Assembly (NCBI RefSeq): GCF_041911615.1
Contig: NZ_JAYROR010000107.1
Span: 1 to 64,000 of the forward strand
DNA: 64,000 bases
Reading direction: 5' to 3'
Source of the DNA: Zoogloea sp041911615
Lineage (GTDB): Bacteria; Pseudomonadota; Gammaproteobacteria; Burkholderiales; Rhodocyclaceae
A program made the translations under genes and the position numbers. The notes below the pieces were generated by a model. That model saw only the letters and a program-made list of their open reading frames with translations. It did no database searches and was not told the DNA's origin. Shown here piece by piece: positions 39,230-48,385 of this stretch. Each line of letters opens with the position of its first letter. Positions within the stretch are counted from its first letter, which is position 1.

Positions 39230-39997
39230 ATGCGACGAGTGGTGTTCAACCAGAAGGGCGGCGTGGGCAAATCCACCATCACCTGCAACCTGGCGGCGAT
39301 CAGCGCGGCGAACGGGCTGCGCACCCTGGTGGTGGACCTGGACCCCCAGGGCAACTCCACCCACTACCTGCTCGGCAAGGACGCCGACAACGCCGACGAA
39401 ACCGTCGCGGGCTACTTCGAGCAGACGCTGAATTTCAAGTTCAACCCCAAGCAGACCGCCGAATTCGTCCACCCGACGCCCTTCCCGAAGCTGTCGATCC
39501 TGCCCTCGCACCCCAGCCTCGAAGAGCTTCAGAACAAACTCGAGACGCGCTACAAGATCTTCAAGCTGCGCGACGCGCTCGACGAACTCGGCGACGACTT
39601 CGACGCGGTGTTCATCGACACGCCCCCGGCGCTCAACTTCTTCACCCGCTCGGCACTGATCGCGACCCAGCTGTGCCTGATCCCCTTCGACTGCGACGAT
39701 TTCTCGCGCCGCGCCCTCTACGCGCTGCTCGAGAACGTGCAGGAGATCAAGGCCGACCACAACCGTGCCCTGGAAGTCGAGGGCATCGTCGTGAACCAGT
39801 TCCAGCCCCGCGCCAGCCTGCCCCAGAAGCTGGTCCAGGAACTGCTCGACGAGGGCCTGCCGATCTTCAAGACCTACCTGTCCAGCTCGATCAAGATCCG
39901 CGAGAGCCACGAACAGGCCAAGCCGATGATCCACCTCGACCCCAAGCACAAGCTCGCCCAGGAGTTCGCGGCCCTGCACGCCGAACTACGGCGCTGA
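39230..39997 (+). CDS. ParA-family ATPase, second orphan
   Basis: A 255-residue ATPase with the deviant Walker A KGGVGKST at residues 9-16, DLDPQGNSTHYLLG and IDTPPALNFFTRSAL. It has no helix-turn-helix extension. The ATG at 39230 follows GAGGGAAGAG; the frame is open for 33 codons upstream without similarity. No ParB or RHH-type partner lies beside it; the next gene is an acyltransferase. It differs clearly from the ParA at 8588-9253 in length and sequence, so the two are not recent duplicates. Cargo is unknown. Confidence 0.85.
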   Translation: MRRVVFNQKGGVGKSTITCNLAAISAANGLRTLVVDLDPQGNSTHYLLGKDADNADETVAGYFEQTLNFKFNPKQTAEFVHPTPFPKLSILPSHPSLEELQNKLETRYKIFKLRDALDELGDDFDAVFIDTPPALNFFTRSALIATQLCLIPFDCDDFSRRALYALLENVQEIKADHNRALEVEGIVVNQFQPRASLPQKLVQELLDEGLPIFKTYLSSSIKIRESHEQAKPMIHLDPKHKLAQEFAALHAELRR

Positions 39998-40125
39998 GCC
40001 CGCCCGCCGGGGTGCGGCGGCGTGACATATTTTTCACCGCGCAACCTTCGGCAACAGCGCTGCGCAACCAAAACGGATAAGCTGCGCCCGGACGACTCAA
40101 GGGCGCAGCTCCGCTGCGCAGACGC

Positions 40126-41670
40126 ATGCTGTTCAACTCCTACTCCTTCCTGCTGGCCTACCTGCCGGTCACGCTGCTCGGCTTCTTCCTGCTCGGGCGC
40201 CTCGGCAAGGGCGCCGGCGCCGCCTGGCTGGCCGCCTGTTCGCTGTTCTTCTACGCCTGGTGGGATTACCGCTACCTCGCGCTGCTGCTCGCCTCGATCT
40301 GCGCCAACTACGCCGCCGGCAGCTACATCGCGCGGCGCCCGGGCAGCCCTGCGGGACGGCGCATGCTCACCGTCGCGGTCGCCGTCAATCTGGCGCTGCT
40401 GGGCTACTACAAGTACGCGGACTTCTTCCTCTCCAGCGCCAACGCGCTGCTGGGCACCGAATGGCCGATTCTCGGCATCATCCTGCCCATCGGGATCTCG
40501 TTCTTCACCTTCACCCAGATCGCCTTCCTCGCCGACGCCTACGCCGGCAAGGTCACCGAATACCGCTTCATCTACTACGTGCTGTTCGTCACCTACTTCC
40601 CGCACCTCATCGCGGGCCCGGTGCTGCATCACAAGGAGATGATGCCGCAGTTCGACGAGGACCGTAATTACCGCCCCGAGGCCGCCAACTTCGCCATCGG
40701 CCTCACCATCTTCGCCATCGGCCTTGCCAAGAAGGTGCTCATCGCCGACAGCCTCGCCGACTACGCCGCGCCGGTGTTCGCGCCCGGCGCCGACCACCCC
40801 ACGCTGTTCGCCGCCTGGGGCGGCGCGCTGGCCTACACCTTCCAGCTGTACTTCGACTTCTCCGGCTATTCCGACATGGCCATCGGCCTGTCGCGGCTGT
40901 TCGGCGTGCGCCTGCCGCTCAACTTCAACTCGCCCTACAAGTCGCGCAACATCACCGAATTCTGGCGCCGCTGGCACATGACGCTGTCGCGCTTCCTGCG
41001 CGATTACCTCTACATCCCGCTCGGCGGCAACCGCCACGGGCGCTTCCGTCGCCACCTCAACCTGCTCGCCACCATGGTGCTGGGCGGCCTGTGGCACGGC
41101 GCCGGCTGGAACTTCGTGATCTGGGGCGCGCTGCACGGCGGCTTCCTGGTGGTCAACCACGCCTGGCAGGACGTCTGCCGACGCCTTCCGGTGCGCCTGC
41201 CGGCCGGTCTCGGGCGGGCGCTCGGCGTCGCCGTCACCTTTATCTGCGTGGTGTTCGCCTGGGTGTACTTCCGGGCGCCGGATCTCGTCACCGCCAACAC
41301 GATCATCGCCGGCATGTTCGGCCAGTTCGGTGCAGCGCTGCCCGAGCCGATCATGTCGCGTCTGGGCCCGCTCAAGGCGACGTTCGAGCAGCTGGGCGTG
41401 GGCGTCAGCCTCGGCGGCGGCGCCACCTTCGTCGAAACCTGGGCCTGGGTATGCGTCGGCGCGCTCGTCGCCTTCCTGGCCCCCAACACCCAGGAGATCA
41501 TGGGCCGCTTCGAACCCGCGCTGCCCGAAGACGGCCGTCACGCCCAACCGGTCGCCCGCCGCCTCGCCTGGCAGCCACGCCGGCGCCACGCGCTGGCCGT
41601 AGGCCTGCTGTTCGCGCTGGGCGTGCTGGCCCTCTCCCGCCCCACCGAATTCCTCTACTTCCAGTTCTGA
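40126..41670 (+). CDS. MBOAT-family membrane O-acyltransferase (AlgI-like)
   Basis: A 514-residue membrane protein with about ten or more helices. It has the conserved MBOAT histidines: His284 in EFWRRWHMTLSRF and His324 in LGGLWHGAGWNF, the latter corresponding to the catalytic His of AlgI. AlgI-like proteins pass acetyl groups across the inner membrane for polysaccharide O-acetylation. No alginate, cellulose or other polysaccharide genes are nearby. Its stop overlaps the start of its partner by one base (TGATG). Confidence 0.9.
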   Translation: MLFNSYSFLLAYLPVTLLGFFLLGRLGKGAGAAWLAACSLFFYAWWDYRYLALLLASICANYAAGSYIARRPGSPAGRRMLTVAVAVNLALLGYYKYADFFLSSANALLGTEWPILGIILPIGISFFTFTQIAFLADAYAGKVTEYRFIYYVLFVTYFPHLIAGPVLHHKEMMPQFDEDRNYRPEAANFAIGLTIFAIGLAKKVLIADSLADYAAPVFAPGADHPTLFAAWGGALAYTFQLYFDFSGYSDMAIGLSRLFGVRLPLNFNSPYKSRNITEFWRRWHMTLSRFLRDYLYIPLGGNRHGRFRRHLNLLATMVLGGLWHGAGWNFVIWGALHGGFLVVNHAWQDVCRRLPVRLPAGLGRALGVAVTFICVVFAWVYFRAPDLVTANTIIAGMFGQFGAALPEPIMSRLGPLKATFEQLGVGVSLGGGATFVETWAWVCVGALVAFLAPNTQEIMGRFEPALPEDGRHAQPVARRLAWQPRRRHALAVGLLFALGVLALSRPTEFLYFQF

Positions 41671-42878
41671 TGTCCGCTCCGACACCTCCGCTCAACTGGG
41701 CCCGCTATCTGCGCTGGATGCTCGCGACCCTGGTCGCCTGCGTCTGCGCCGTCGGGGCTTTCAACGTGTTCATCGATCCCCTGGGCGCCTTCGGCACGCA
41801 GCGGATCGCCGGCGTCAACGCCGTCAAACCCTACCTCGACCACCACCGCGAACTGGCCCGCTGGCAGGCGGCCCGCCGGCTGTGCCCGAGCGCCGGCATC
41901 TTCGGCAACTCACGCGCCGAGATCGGCTTCGATCCGACCCATCCCGCCTTCGCGGCGCAGGGCCTGTCGGCGTTCAACCACGCCATTCCGGGCTCGGCGG
42001 CGAGCATGGCGGTGCGCCAGCTCGACTGGCTACAGACCGCCGGCTGCGCCCCGAAGGTCGCCCTCCTCGGCGTCGAATTCGTCGATTTCCTCGGCAGCAC
42101 CAAGCCTGGCGGCCTCGCCCCGAGCGGACCGGCTCCCGCCATCGACGGCCGCGTCCTGGCCGAGACGGTGTTCTCGATCACCGGCTTCCGCGATGCCGTG
42201 AAGACCCTCGCGATCCAGCGCGCCCGCCACGCCGCGACGCTCACCGAGCGGGGCTTCAACCCCCTCGACAACTACGTCACCGAGGTGGAAAACAGCGGCC
42301 ACTACGTGCTTTTCCGCCAGCGCGCCGAGGAGAACCGGCGGATCTGGAACCGCAAGGCCCGCGCCATCGCGCCCGCCGACGGCAGCCCGTCGGTGGACCA
42401 GCAGGCGGTCGATGCCTTCCTCGAAAAGGCCACGGCCGGCGGCGGCAAGGCCGTCGTGGTGATCTACCCCTACCACGCCGAAATCCGCCTGATGCAGGCG
42501 CGCCTGGGCCTCGCCGAGCTGTTCGCCGACTGGAAACGGCTGATCGTCGCCACCGCAGCGCGCCACCCCGGCGTGCAGGTGTGGGATTTCAGCGGTATCT
42601 CGCCGGAGACCCTGGAAGCCATTCCGCCCCGCGGCGACCGTCGCACCCAGCTCAAGTACTACTGGGAGGCCGGCCACTTCAAGAAACAGCTCGGCGATCA
42701 GGTGATCGCCCGGGTGCTGGGCGATCCGGCCGCAAACCGGGGCTTCGGCGTCGAGCTGCGCCCCGACAACGTCGAGGCCGTGCTCGCTGCCGATCGACAG
42801 CGCCTCGAAGCCCTGCTTGCCACCCCGTCGCCCCTGCGGGACGAGGTGGACGACGTGACCCGCGCCGACCGCCGCTGA
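41670..42878 (+). CDS. SGNH-like periplasmic partner of the MBOAT acyltransferase
   Basis: A 402-residue protein with one N-terminal membrane anchor (residues ~14-33, RYLRWMLATLVACVCAVGAF) and a large periplasmic part. GNSRAEIG (Ser81) resembles block I of SGNH/AlgX-like acetyltransferases, and a C-terminal GHFKKQLGDQV (His336) resembles the catalytic His block. It is translationally coupled to the MBOAT gene, giving the AlgI/AlgJ-X type pair in which the second protein moves the acetyl group to the sugar. The polymer modified is unknown. Confidence 0.75.
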   Translation: MSAPTPPLNWARYLRWMLATLVACVCAVGAFNVFIDPLGAFGTQRIAGVNAVKPYLDHHRELARWQAARRLCPSAGIFGNSRAEIGFDPTHPAFAAQGLSAFNHAIPGSAASMAVRQLDWLQTAGCAPKVALLGVEFVDFLGSTKPGGLAPSGPAPAIDGRVLAETVFSITGFRDAVKTLAIQRARHAATLTERGFNPLDNYVTEVENSGHYVLFRQRAEENRRIWNRKARAIAPADGSPSVDQQAVDAFLEKATAGGGKAVVVIYPYHAEIRLMQARLGLAELFADWKRLIVATAARHPGVQVWDFSGISPETLEAIPPRGDRRTQLKYYWEAGHFKKQLGDQVIARVLGDPAANRGFGVELRPDNVEAVLAADRQRLEALLATPSPLRDEVDDVTRADRR

Positions 42879-42897
42879 ACGCGGCGCGTCCTGCGCG

Positions 42898-45120
42898 TCA
42901 GCCCAGCGGCGTGAGCTTGGCCACCGCCAACATCAGCCACTTGGCGCCGGCGTCGGCAAACTTCACCTGCACCCGCGCGTCGCTGCCACTGCCCTCGGCG
43001 GCGACGATCACCCCTTCGCCGAAACGCACGTGGCTCACCGCCTGGCCGATCGAAAAACCCGCCAGATCGCGGGATTTCATCGGCGGCGGGGCGGGCATCG
43101 ACGCGGCGGCCGGGCGCGTCGTGCCCGGGTTGTAATAACGCGTGGACGGCTCCGAGACGAAACTGCGCCGCGGATTCGGCGGCGTCAGCCACTTGGTCAG
43201 CCCCTCCGGAATCTCCTCGAGGAAACGCGAGCGCAGGTTGTAGCGCACCTGGCCGTGGAGCATCCGGCTCTGGGTGAAGCTGAGGTACAGCCGATGGCGC
43301 GCCCGCGTCACCGCCACGTACATCAGCCGGCGCTCCTCCTCCAGACCGTCGGATTCGAGGATGCTGTTCTCGTGGGGGAACAGCCCCTCCTCCAGGCCAG
43401 ATAGGAACACCACGTCGAACTCCAGCCCCTTCGCGGCATGCACCGTCATCAGCTGCACCGCCTCGGCCCCCGCGTCGGCCTGGTGGTCGCCGGCCTCCAG
43501 CGAGGCGTGAGCGAGGAATTCGGCGAGCACCGTGGCGGTCTCGCCCCCTTCGTCAGGGCGATCGCCGGCGCCAACCTCGGCGCTGAAGTTGGCCGCCGCG
43601 TTGATCAGTTCGTCCAGGTTCTCGAGGCGCTCCTGGCCTTCCTTCTCGGTCTGATAGTGGGCGCGCAGGCCCGAGTGCTCGATCACGTGATCGACCATCT
43701 CGTGCAGGCGCAGCGCGGCCGTCTCGCGGCGCAGACGCTCGATCAGGCCGACGAACTGCGCCAGTGACGTGCCCGGCTTGCCCGACAGGTGCGGCACCGT
43801 CTGGTACAGCGGCGTGTTCCAGGTGCGCGCCGCGTCGTTGAGCGCCTCGAGGGAGCGCGCGCCGATGCCGCGGGTCGGAAAATTCACCACCCGGGTGAAG
43901 GCCGTGTTGTCGTCCGGATTGGCGATCAGGCGCAGGTAGGCCAGCGCGTGCTTCACCTCCTGCCGCTCGAAGAAGCGCAGCCCCCCATACACGCGGTAGG
44001 GCACGCCGCTCGAAAACAACTGATGCTCCAGCACCCGCGACTGGGCGTTCGAGCGATACAGCAGCGCGATGTCCGAGCGGCTGGTGCCGTCGCGCACCAG
44101 CGACTGGATCTCCTCGACCACCCAGCGCGCCTCGTCCGAATCGGTGAAGGCCTCGTAGACCCGGATCGGCTCACCGGCGCCCTGGTCGGTCCACAGATTC
44201 TTGCCGAGACGCTTGTTGTTATGGGCGATCAAGGCGTTGGCGGCATCCAGGATGTTGCCGTGGGAGCGGTAGTTCTGCTCCAGACGAATCACCCTCGTCA
44301 CCTTGAAGTCACGCTCGAAGTCGCGCATGTTGCCGATCTCGGCACCGCGGAAACGGTAGATCGACTGGTCGTCGTCGCCCACGCAGAACAGGCACGCGCC
44401 GCCTTCCTCGCCGTTGCCCGCCAGCAACTTGAGCCAGCGGTACTGGAGCACGTTGGTGTCCTGGAACTCATCGACCAGGATATGGCGGAACCGGGCTTGG
44501 TAATGGCGCCGGATCGGCTCGTTGCGCTCCAGCAATTCGTAGCTCCGAAGCAGCAACTCGGGGAAATCCACAACTGCCTCGCGCTGGCACTGGGCCTCAT
44601 ACTCCATGTAAAGCTCGACCCGACGTCGGGTGAAGTCGTCCCATGCCTCCACCGCAGCCGGCCGGATACCCGCTTCCTTCTGGCCGTTGATGAAGTGCTG
44701 CAGCTCCCGCGGCGGAAATTTCTCGTCGTCCACGTTGAGGGTCTTGAGCAGGCGCTTGATGGCGGCCAGCTGATCCCCCGAGTCGAGGATCTGAAAGAGC
44801 TGCGGCAGGCCGGCCTCCCGGTGATGGGCACGCAGGAAACGGTTGCACAACCCGTGGAAGGTGCCGATCCACATGCCTCGCGTGTTGATCGGAAACATCG
44901 CCGACAGGCGCGTCAGCATCTCCTTCGCGGCCTTGTTGGTGAAGGTCACGGCGAGGATGCCCGCCGGCGTGCAGAAGCCGTTCTGGATCAGCCAGGCAAT
45001 GCGCGTCGTCAGCACCCGCGTCTTGCCCGAACCGGCTCCGGCCAGGATCAGCGCGTGCTGGGGCGTCAGCGTGACGGCGGCGAGTTGTTCGGGATTGAGG
45101 TTGTCGAGAAGCTGGGACAT
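42898..45120 (-). CDS. uvrD: UvrD/Rep-family DNA helicase
   Basis: A 740-residue superfamily 1A helicase. Motif I is AGAGSGKT (residues 28-35), motif II VDEFQDTN, motif III GDDDQSIYRFRGA, motif IV EQNYRS, motif V MTVHAAKGLEF and motif VI VAVTRAR. The C-terminal part carries the small RNA-polymerase-binding (Tudor-like) module seen in UvrD/PcrA (SHVRFGEGVIVAAEG...VQVKFADAGAKWLML). This fits UvrD in nucleotide-excision and mismatch repair rather than Rep. Confidence 0.93.
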   Translation of the reverse strand: MSQLLDNLNPEQLAAVTLTPQHALILAGAGSGKTRVLTTRIAWLIQNGFCTPAGILAVTFTNKAAKEMLTRLSAMFPINTRGMWIGTFHGLCNRFLRAHHREAGLPQLFQILDSGDQLAAIKRLLKTLNVDDEKFPPRELQHFINGQKEAGIRPAAVEAWDDFTRRRVELYMEYEAQCQREAVVDFPELLLRSYELLERNEPIRRHYQARFRHILVDEFQDTNVLQYRWLKLLAGNGEEGGACLFCVGDDDQSIYRFRGAEIGNMRDFERDFKVTRVIRLEQNYRSHGNILDAANALIAHNNKRLGKNLWTDQGAGEPIRVYEAFTDSDEARWVVEEIQSLVRDGTSRSDIALLYRSNAQSRVLEHQLFSSGVPYRVYGGLRFFERQEVKHALAYLRLIANPDDNTAFTRVVNFPTRGIGARSLEALNDAARTWNTPLYQTVPHLSGKPGTSLAQFVGLIERLRRETAALRLHEMVDHVIEHSGLRAHYQTEKEGQERLENLDELINAAANFSAEVGAGDRPDEGGETATVLAEFLAHASLEAGDHQADAGAEAVQLMTVHAAKGLEFDVVFLSGLEEGLFPHENSILESDGLEEERRLMYVAVTRARHRLYLSFTQSRMLHGQVRYNLRSRFLEEIPEGLTKWLTPPNPRRSFVSEPSTRYYNPGTTRPAAASMPAPPPMKSRDLAGFSIGQAVSHVRFGEGVIVAAEGSGSDARVQVKFADAGAKWLMLAVAKLTPLG

Positions 45121-45509
45121 GGCGGAATCGGCAGTGCGGCAAAGCGCGCCATTCTACCGCTCAGGCTCCGGCAAATCCGGCCGTAATTGAAGCCTCCGGG
45201 TCGCACGGCATACGTGCCGGAGGATCGGGCGACAGCACACCGCCGGACCATGGAATCGATGACGGGCAGTGTTGCAAAAACGCAAATCGCCGTGACGAAA
45301 GTTGTACGGAAGCGACGAACGACACTTGCGACAACGTGCCCGCTTACCTAGAATGAGACTTGTGCAGTGCAACAAAGATTGCCGAACCGAGCCTCACAAC
45401 CCTTTTAACAGAAGGCTTTTGAGCGGTTTGTAAAATACTGCAACCCAACAGAGAGCCCAGATCCGACAACCGGGACTCCCCCTCGGCCCGGACTTAAGGA
45501 GTAACAGTC
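45121..45509. other. Divergent intergenic region between uvrD and the gene at 45510
   Basis: 389 bases without a gene. The right half holds a good sigma-70 promoter (45326-45354) and a leader of about 150 bases with an AT-rich stretch near 45400-45440. No tRNA or structured RNA was recognised. Confidence 0.5.
45326..45354 (+). promoter_or_regulatory. Sigma-70 promoter for the gene at 45510
   Basis: TTGCGA (-35), exactly 17 bases, TAGAAT (-10). Transcription would start near 45361 and give a leader of about 150 bases before the ATG. Confidence 0.6.
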
Positions 45510-45836
45510 ATGAAAGCACCGAAAAACCTGCCGTGGTACGCCCGCAAGGCCGGCGTATCCATCGAACGGGCCGAAGGCCTGTGGCGCAAGGCCGTCCGCG
45601 AAGCCACCGCCGACACCGGCTGGGTTGGCACGTCCGAATTCTGGGGCGCCGCCGAGGCGCGCTTCCTCGAGCTGCTCAAGGAAGAGCAGAACACCCTCTG
45701 TACGCCCCACGTCGAAGCCTTCGTGCGCAGCCAGCACCGCATGGGCCTGCTGCCCCTGCTCGCCGCCGAAGAAATGATCACTGCGATGTCTGCCAACTGG
45801 CAGCGTTTCTGCACCCAGCTGCGCAAGGCGGCCTGA
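45510..45836 (+). CDS. Small protein of unknown function
   Basis: A 108-residue soluble, helical, basic protein (MKAPKNLPWYARKAGVSIERAEGLWRKA at the N-terminus, given here in part as family mark WYARKAG). It has one cysteine mid-way and one near the end and no recognised domain. It is well supported as a real gene: a TAAGGAG ribosome site, its own consensus-spaced promoter and a strong terminator make it a single-gene unit. The long untranslated leader suggests post-transcriptional control. Confidence 0.75.
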   Translation: MKAPKNLPWYARKAGVSIERAEGLWRKAVREATADTGWVGTSEFWGAAEARFLELLKEEQNTLCTPHVEAFVRSQHRMGLLPLLAAEEMITAMSANWQRFCTQLRKAA

Positions 45837-45908
45837 TTGCCGCCGCGGCCTCCGTGTGGAGGCCGTCCAACGATGTTTTTCTCCCTCCTCTCCCTCGTGG
45901 AGATTTGA

Positions 45909-45943
45909 CGGCGTCTGCCTCCCGGCAGACGCCGCTTTTTTTT
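45909..45943 (+). terminator. Strong intrinsic terminator after the gene at 45510
   Basis: An 11-bp GC-rich stem (CGGCGTCTGCC/GGCAGACGCCG) with a TCCC loop, then C and eight T. Classic Rho-independent structure. Confidence 0.93.
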
Positions 45944-46003
45944 GCCCTTTCGCCCGGTGCGCCCCATCCCGCGTCGGCCTTCATGCCGGTCCAATCCCCC
46001 CCC

Positions 46004-46012
46004 TGCTATAAT
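46004..46012 (+). promoter_or_regulatory. Extended -10 promoter of yajC-secDF
   Basis: TGCTATAAT (TGn plus a perfect -10) lies 33 bases upstream of the yajC GTG. There is no clear -35, which extended -10 promoters can lack. Confidence 0.65.
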
Positions 46013-46044
46013 TTGAAACTTTGCATCCTTCACCGGAGTTCAAT

Positions 46045-46377
46045 GTGCTGATTTCCAACGCCTTTGCCCAGGCCGCGCCGGCCGCCGCGCAAGACCCGAT
46101 GTCCACGTTCACCGGCCTCCTGCCGATGATCCTGATGTTCGTCGTGCTGTGGTTCCTGATGATTCGCCCGCAAATGAAGCGCGCCAAGGAACATAAGGCC
46201 CTCCTCGAAGGTCTGCAGAAGAACGATGAAGTCCTGACCCAGAGCGGCATCGTCGGCAAGGTCGTGGCGATCGGCGACGGCTACGTCACCGTCGAGGTCG
46301 CGGCCAATACCCAGGTCGTGTTCCAGAAGCAGGCCATCGGCGCCGTGCTGCCCAAGGGCACCCTGAAGTCGATCTGA
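46045..46377 (+). CDS. yajC: Sec translocase accessory subunit YajC
   Basis: A small inner-membrane protein that associates with SecDF. One membrane helix (~residues 20-40, LLPMILMFVVLWFLMI) is followed by RPQMKRAKEHKALLEGLQKND and a small beta domain (VLTQSGIVGKVVAIGD). The GTG at 46045 with a CGGAG site gives 110 residues, the same as E. coli YajC; the upstream TTG at 46021 is less likely. It heads the secDF operon. Confidence 0.95.
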   Translation: MLISNAFAQAAPAAAQDPMSTFTGLLPMILMFVVLWFLMIRPQMKRAKEHKALLEGLQKNDEVLTQSGIVGKVVAIGDGYVTVEVAANTQVVFQKQAIGAVLPKGTLKSI

Positions 46378-46484
46378 TACCGTTTGCGGCCGGAGTCCAC
46401 TCCGGCCGCGATCGCATCGTAGCGCCCCGGTCCTCCCCGATTCGCCGCTTCGCCCCGCTGTTTCCTCTCCTTTCGCGCCAGACC

Positions 46485-48344
46485 ATGAACCGCTACCCTC
46501 TCTGGAAAAATCTCCTCATCGGCATCGTCCTGCTATGGGGGCTGATCTACACCCTGCCGAATTTCTACGGAGAGGTGCCCGCCGTCCAGGTATCCAGCGG
46601 CAAGGCCACCCTCAAGCTCGACACCGCCGCCACGATGGCCCGTGTCGATGAAAGCCTGAAGGCCGCCGGCGTCGCCCACGACGGGCTGTTCGCCGACCAG
46701 ACCAGCGTGCGCGCCCGCTTCCACGACACCGACACCCAGCTCAAGGCCAAGGACGCCATCGAGAAGGCCTTCAACCCGGACGCGGCCGATCCATCCTACG
46801 TGGTCGCCCTCAACCTGCTGTCCGCCAGCCCCCAGTGGCTCACCTCCATCCACGCCCTGCCGATGTATCTCGGCCTCGACCTGCGCGGCGGCGTGCACTT
46901 CCTGCTCCAGGTGGACATGAAGGGTGCCGTCACCAAGCGCCTCGACGCCACGGCCGGCGACCTGCGTACCCTGCTGCGCGACAAGAACGTCCGCCACGCC
47001 GGCATCAGCCGTGAAGGCTCCGCGGTGGTCGTCAAGTTCCGCGACGTCGAGACCCAGGCCCGCGCCAAGAATGTCATCACCGCCGGCACCAACGACCTGC
47101 AACTCGTCGAGGGCCAGGACGGCGCCGACTTCAAGCTGACCGCCACCCTCACCCAGCTCGCCCAGAAGAACATCCAGGAAAGTGCCCTCAAGCAGAACAT
47201 CAGCACCCTGCACAACCGGATCAACGAACTCGGCGTGGCCGAACCGGTGATCCAGCAGCAAGGCCTCGATCGCATCGTCGTGCAACTGCCCGGCGTGCAG
47301 GACGTGGCCAAGGCCAAGGACATCCTGGGCCGCACCGCCACCCTCGAAATCCGCCTCGTGGACGACACCCCGGGCGCCCTCGAAGCCGCGTTGCAGGGCA
47401 ACGTGCCGGCCGGCTCCGAGCTCTACGCCGAGCGCGGCGGCAACCCGCTGCTGGTCAAGAAGCAGGTCGTCCTCACCGGCGAGCGCCTCACCGACGCCCA
47501 GCCCGGCTTCGACGGCCAGACCCACGAACCCGCCGTGCACCTCACCCTCGACTCCGCCGGCGCGCGCATCTTCAAGGACGTCACCCGCGAGAACATCAAC
47601 AAGCGCATGGCCATCCTGCTGATCGAGAAGGGCAAGGGCGAAGTCGTCACCGCCCCGGTCATCCGTGGCGAGATCACCGGTGGCCGCGTGCAGATCTCCG
47701 GCCGCATGAGCGCCGAGGAAGCCACCGACACCGCGCTGCTGCTGCGCGCCGGCTCGCTGGCCGCGCCGATGGAAATCATCGAGGAGCGGACCATCGGCCC
47801 GAGCCTGGGCGCCGAGAACATCAGCAAGGGCTTCCATTCGACGCTGTGGGGCTTCATCGCCATCGCGATCTTCATGTGCGCCTACTACATGCTGTTCGGC
47901 TTCGTGTCGGTGATTGCCCTCGCCTCCAACCTGCTGCTGCTGGTGGCGCTGCTGTCGCTGCTGCAGGCGACGCTGACCCTGCCCGGCATCGCGGCCATCG
48001 CGCTCACGCTGGGCATGGCGATCGACTCTAACGTGCTGATCAACGAGCGCATCCGCGAGGAACTGCGCAACGGTTCCAGCCCGCAGGCCGCCATCCACGC
48101 CGGCTACGACCGTGCCTTCGACACCATTCTCGACTCCAACGTCACCACCCTGATCGCCGGCATCGCCCTGCTCGTCTTCGGCTCCGGCCCGGTGCGCGGC
48201 TTCGCGGTGGTCCATTGCCTGGGCATCCTGACCTCCATGTTCAGCGCCATCCTGGTCTCCCGCGGGCTGGTGAACCTGATCTACGGCAAGAAGCGCAAGC
48301 TCGAAAAGCTGGCCATCGGCCAGGTGTGGAAGCCGGGCGTGTAA
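46485..48344 (+). CDS. secD: Protein translocase subunit SecD
   Basis: Uses the proton gradient to pull proteins across the inner membrane after SecA. The N-terminal helix, a large periplasmic domain (with LGLDLRGGVHFLLQVD and the LGRTATLEIRLVD segment) and six C-terminal-half helices including the AIALTLGMAIDSNVLINERIREE RND motif (shown here as GMAIDSNVLINER) are present. 619 residues is the normal length. It is 107 bases after yajC and 41 bases before secF. Confidence 0.96.
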   Translation: MNRYPLWKNLLIGIVLLWGLIYTLPNFYGEVPAVQVSSGKATLKLDTAATMARVDESLKAAGVAHDGLFADQTSVRARFHDTDTQLKAKDAIEKAFNPDAADPSYVVALNLLSASPQWLTSIHALPMYLGLDLRGGVHFLLQVDMKGAVTKRLDATAGDLRTLLRDKNVRHAGISREGSAVVVKFRDVETQARAKNVITAGTNDLQLVEGQDGADFKLTATLTQLAQKNIQESALKQNISTLHNRINELGVAEPVIQQQGLDRIVVQLPGVQDVAKAKDILGRTATLEIRLVDDTPGALEAALQGNVPAGSELYAERGGNPLLVKKQVVLTGERLTDAQPGFDGQTHEPAVHLTLDSAGARIFKDVTRENINKRMAILLIEKGKGEVVTAPVIRGEITGGRVQISGRMSAEEATDTALLLRAGSLAAPMEIIEERTIGPSLGAENISKGFHSTLWGFIAIAIFMCAYYMLFGFVSVIALASNLLLLVALLSLLQATLTLPGIAAIALTLGMAIDSNVLINERIREELRNGSSPQAAIHAGYDRAFDTILDSNVTTLIAGIALLVFGSGPVRGFAVVHCLGILTSMFSAILVSRGLVNLIYGKKRKLEKLAIGQVWKPGV

Positions 48345-48385
48345 GCCACGCCCCGCGCGAACAGACTGAGAAACGGACACCCAAA

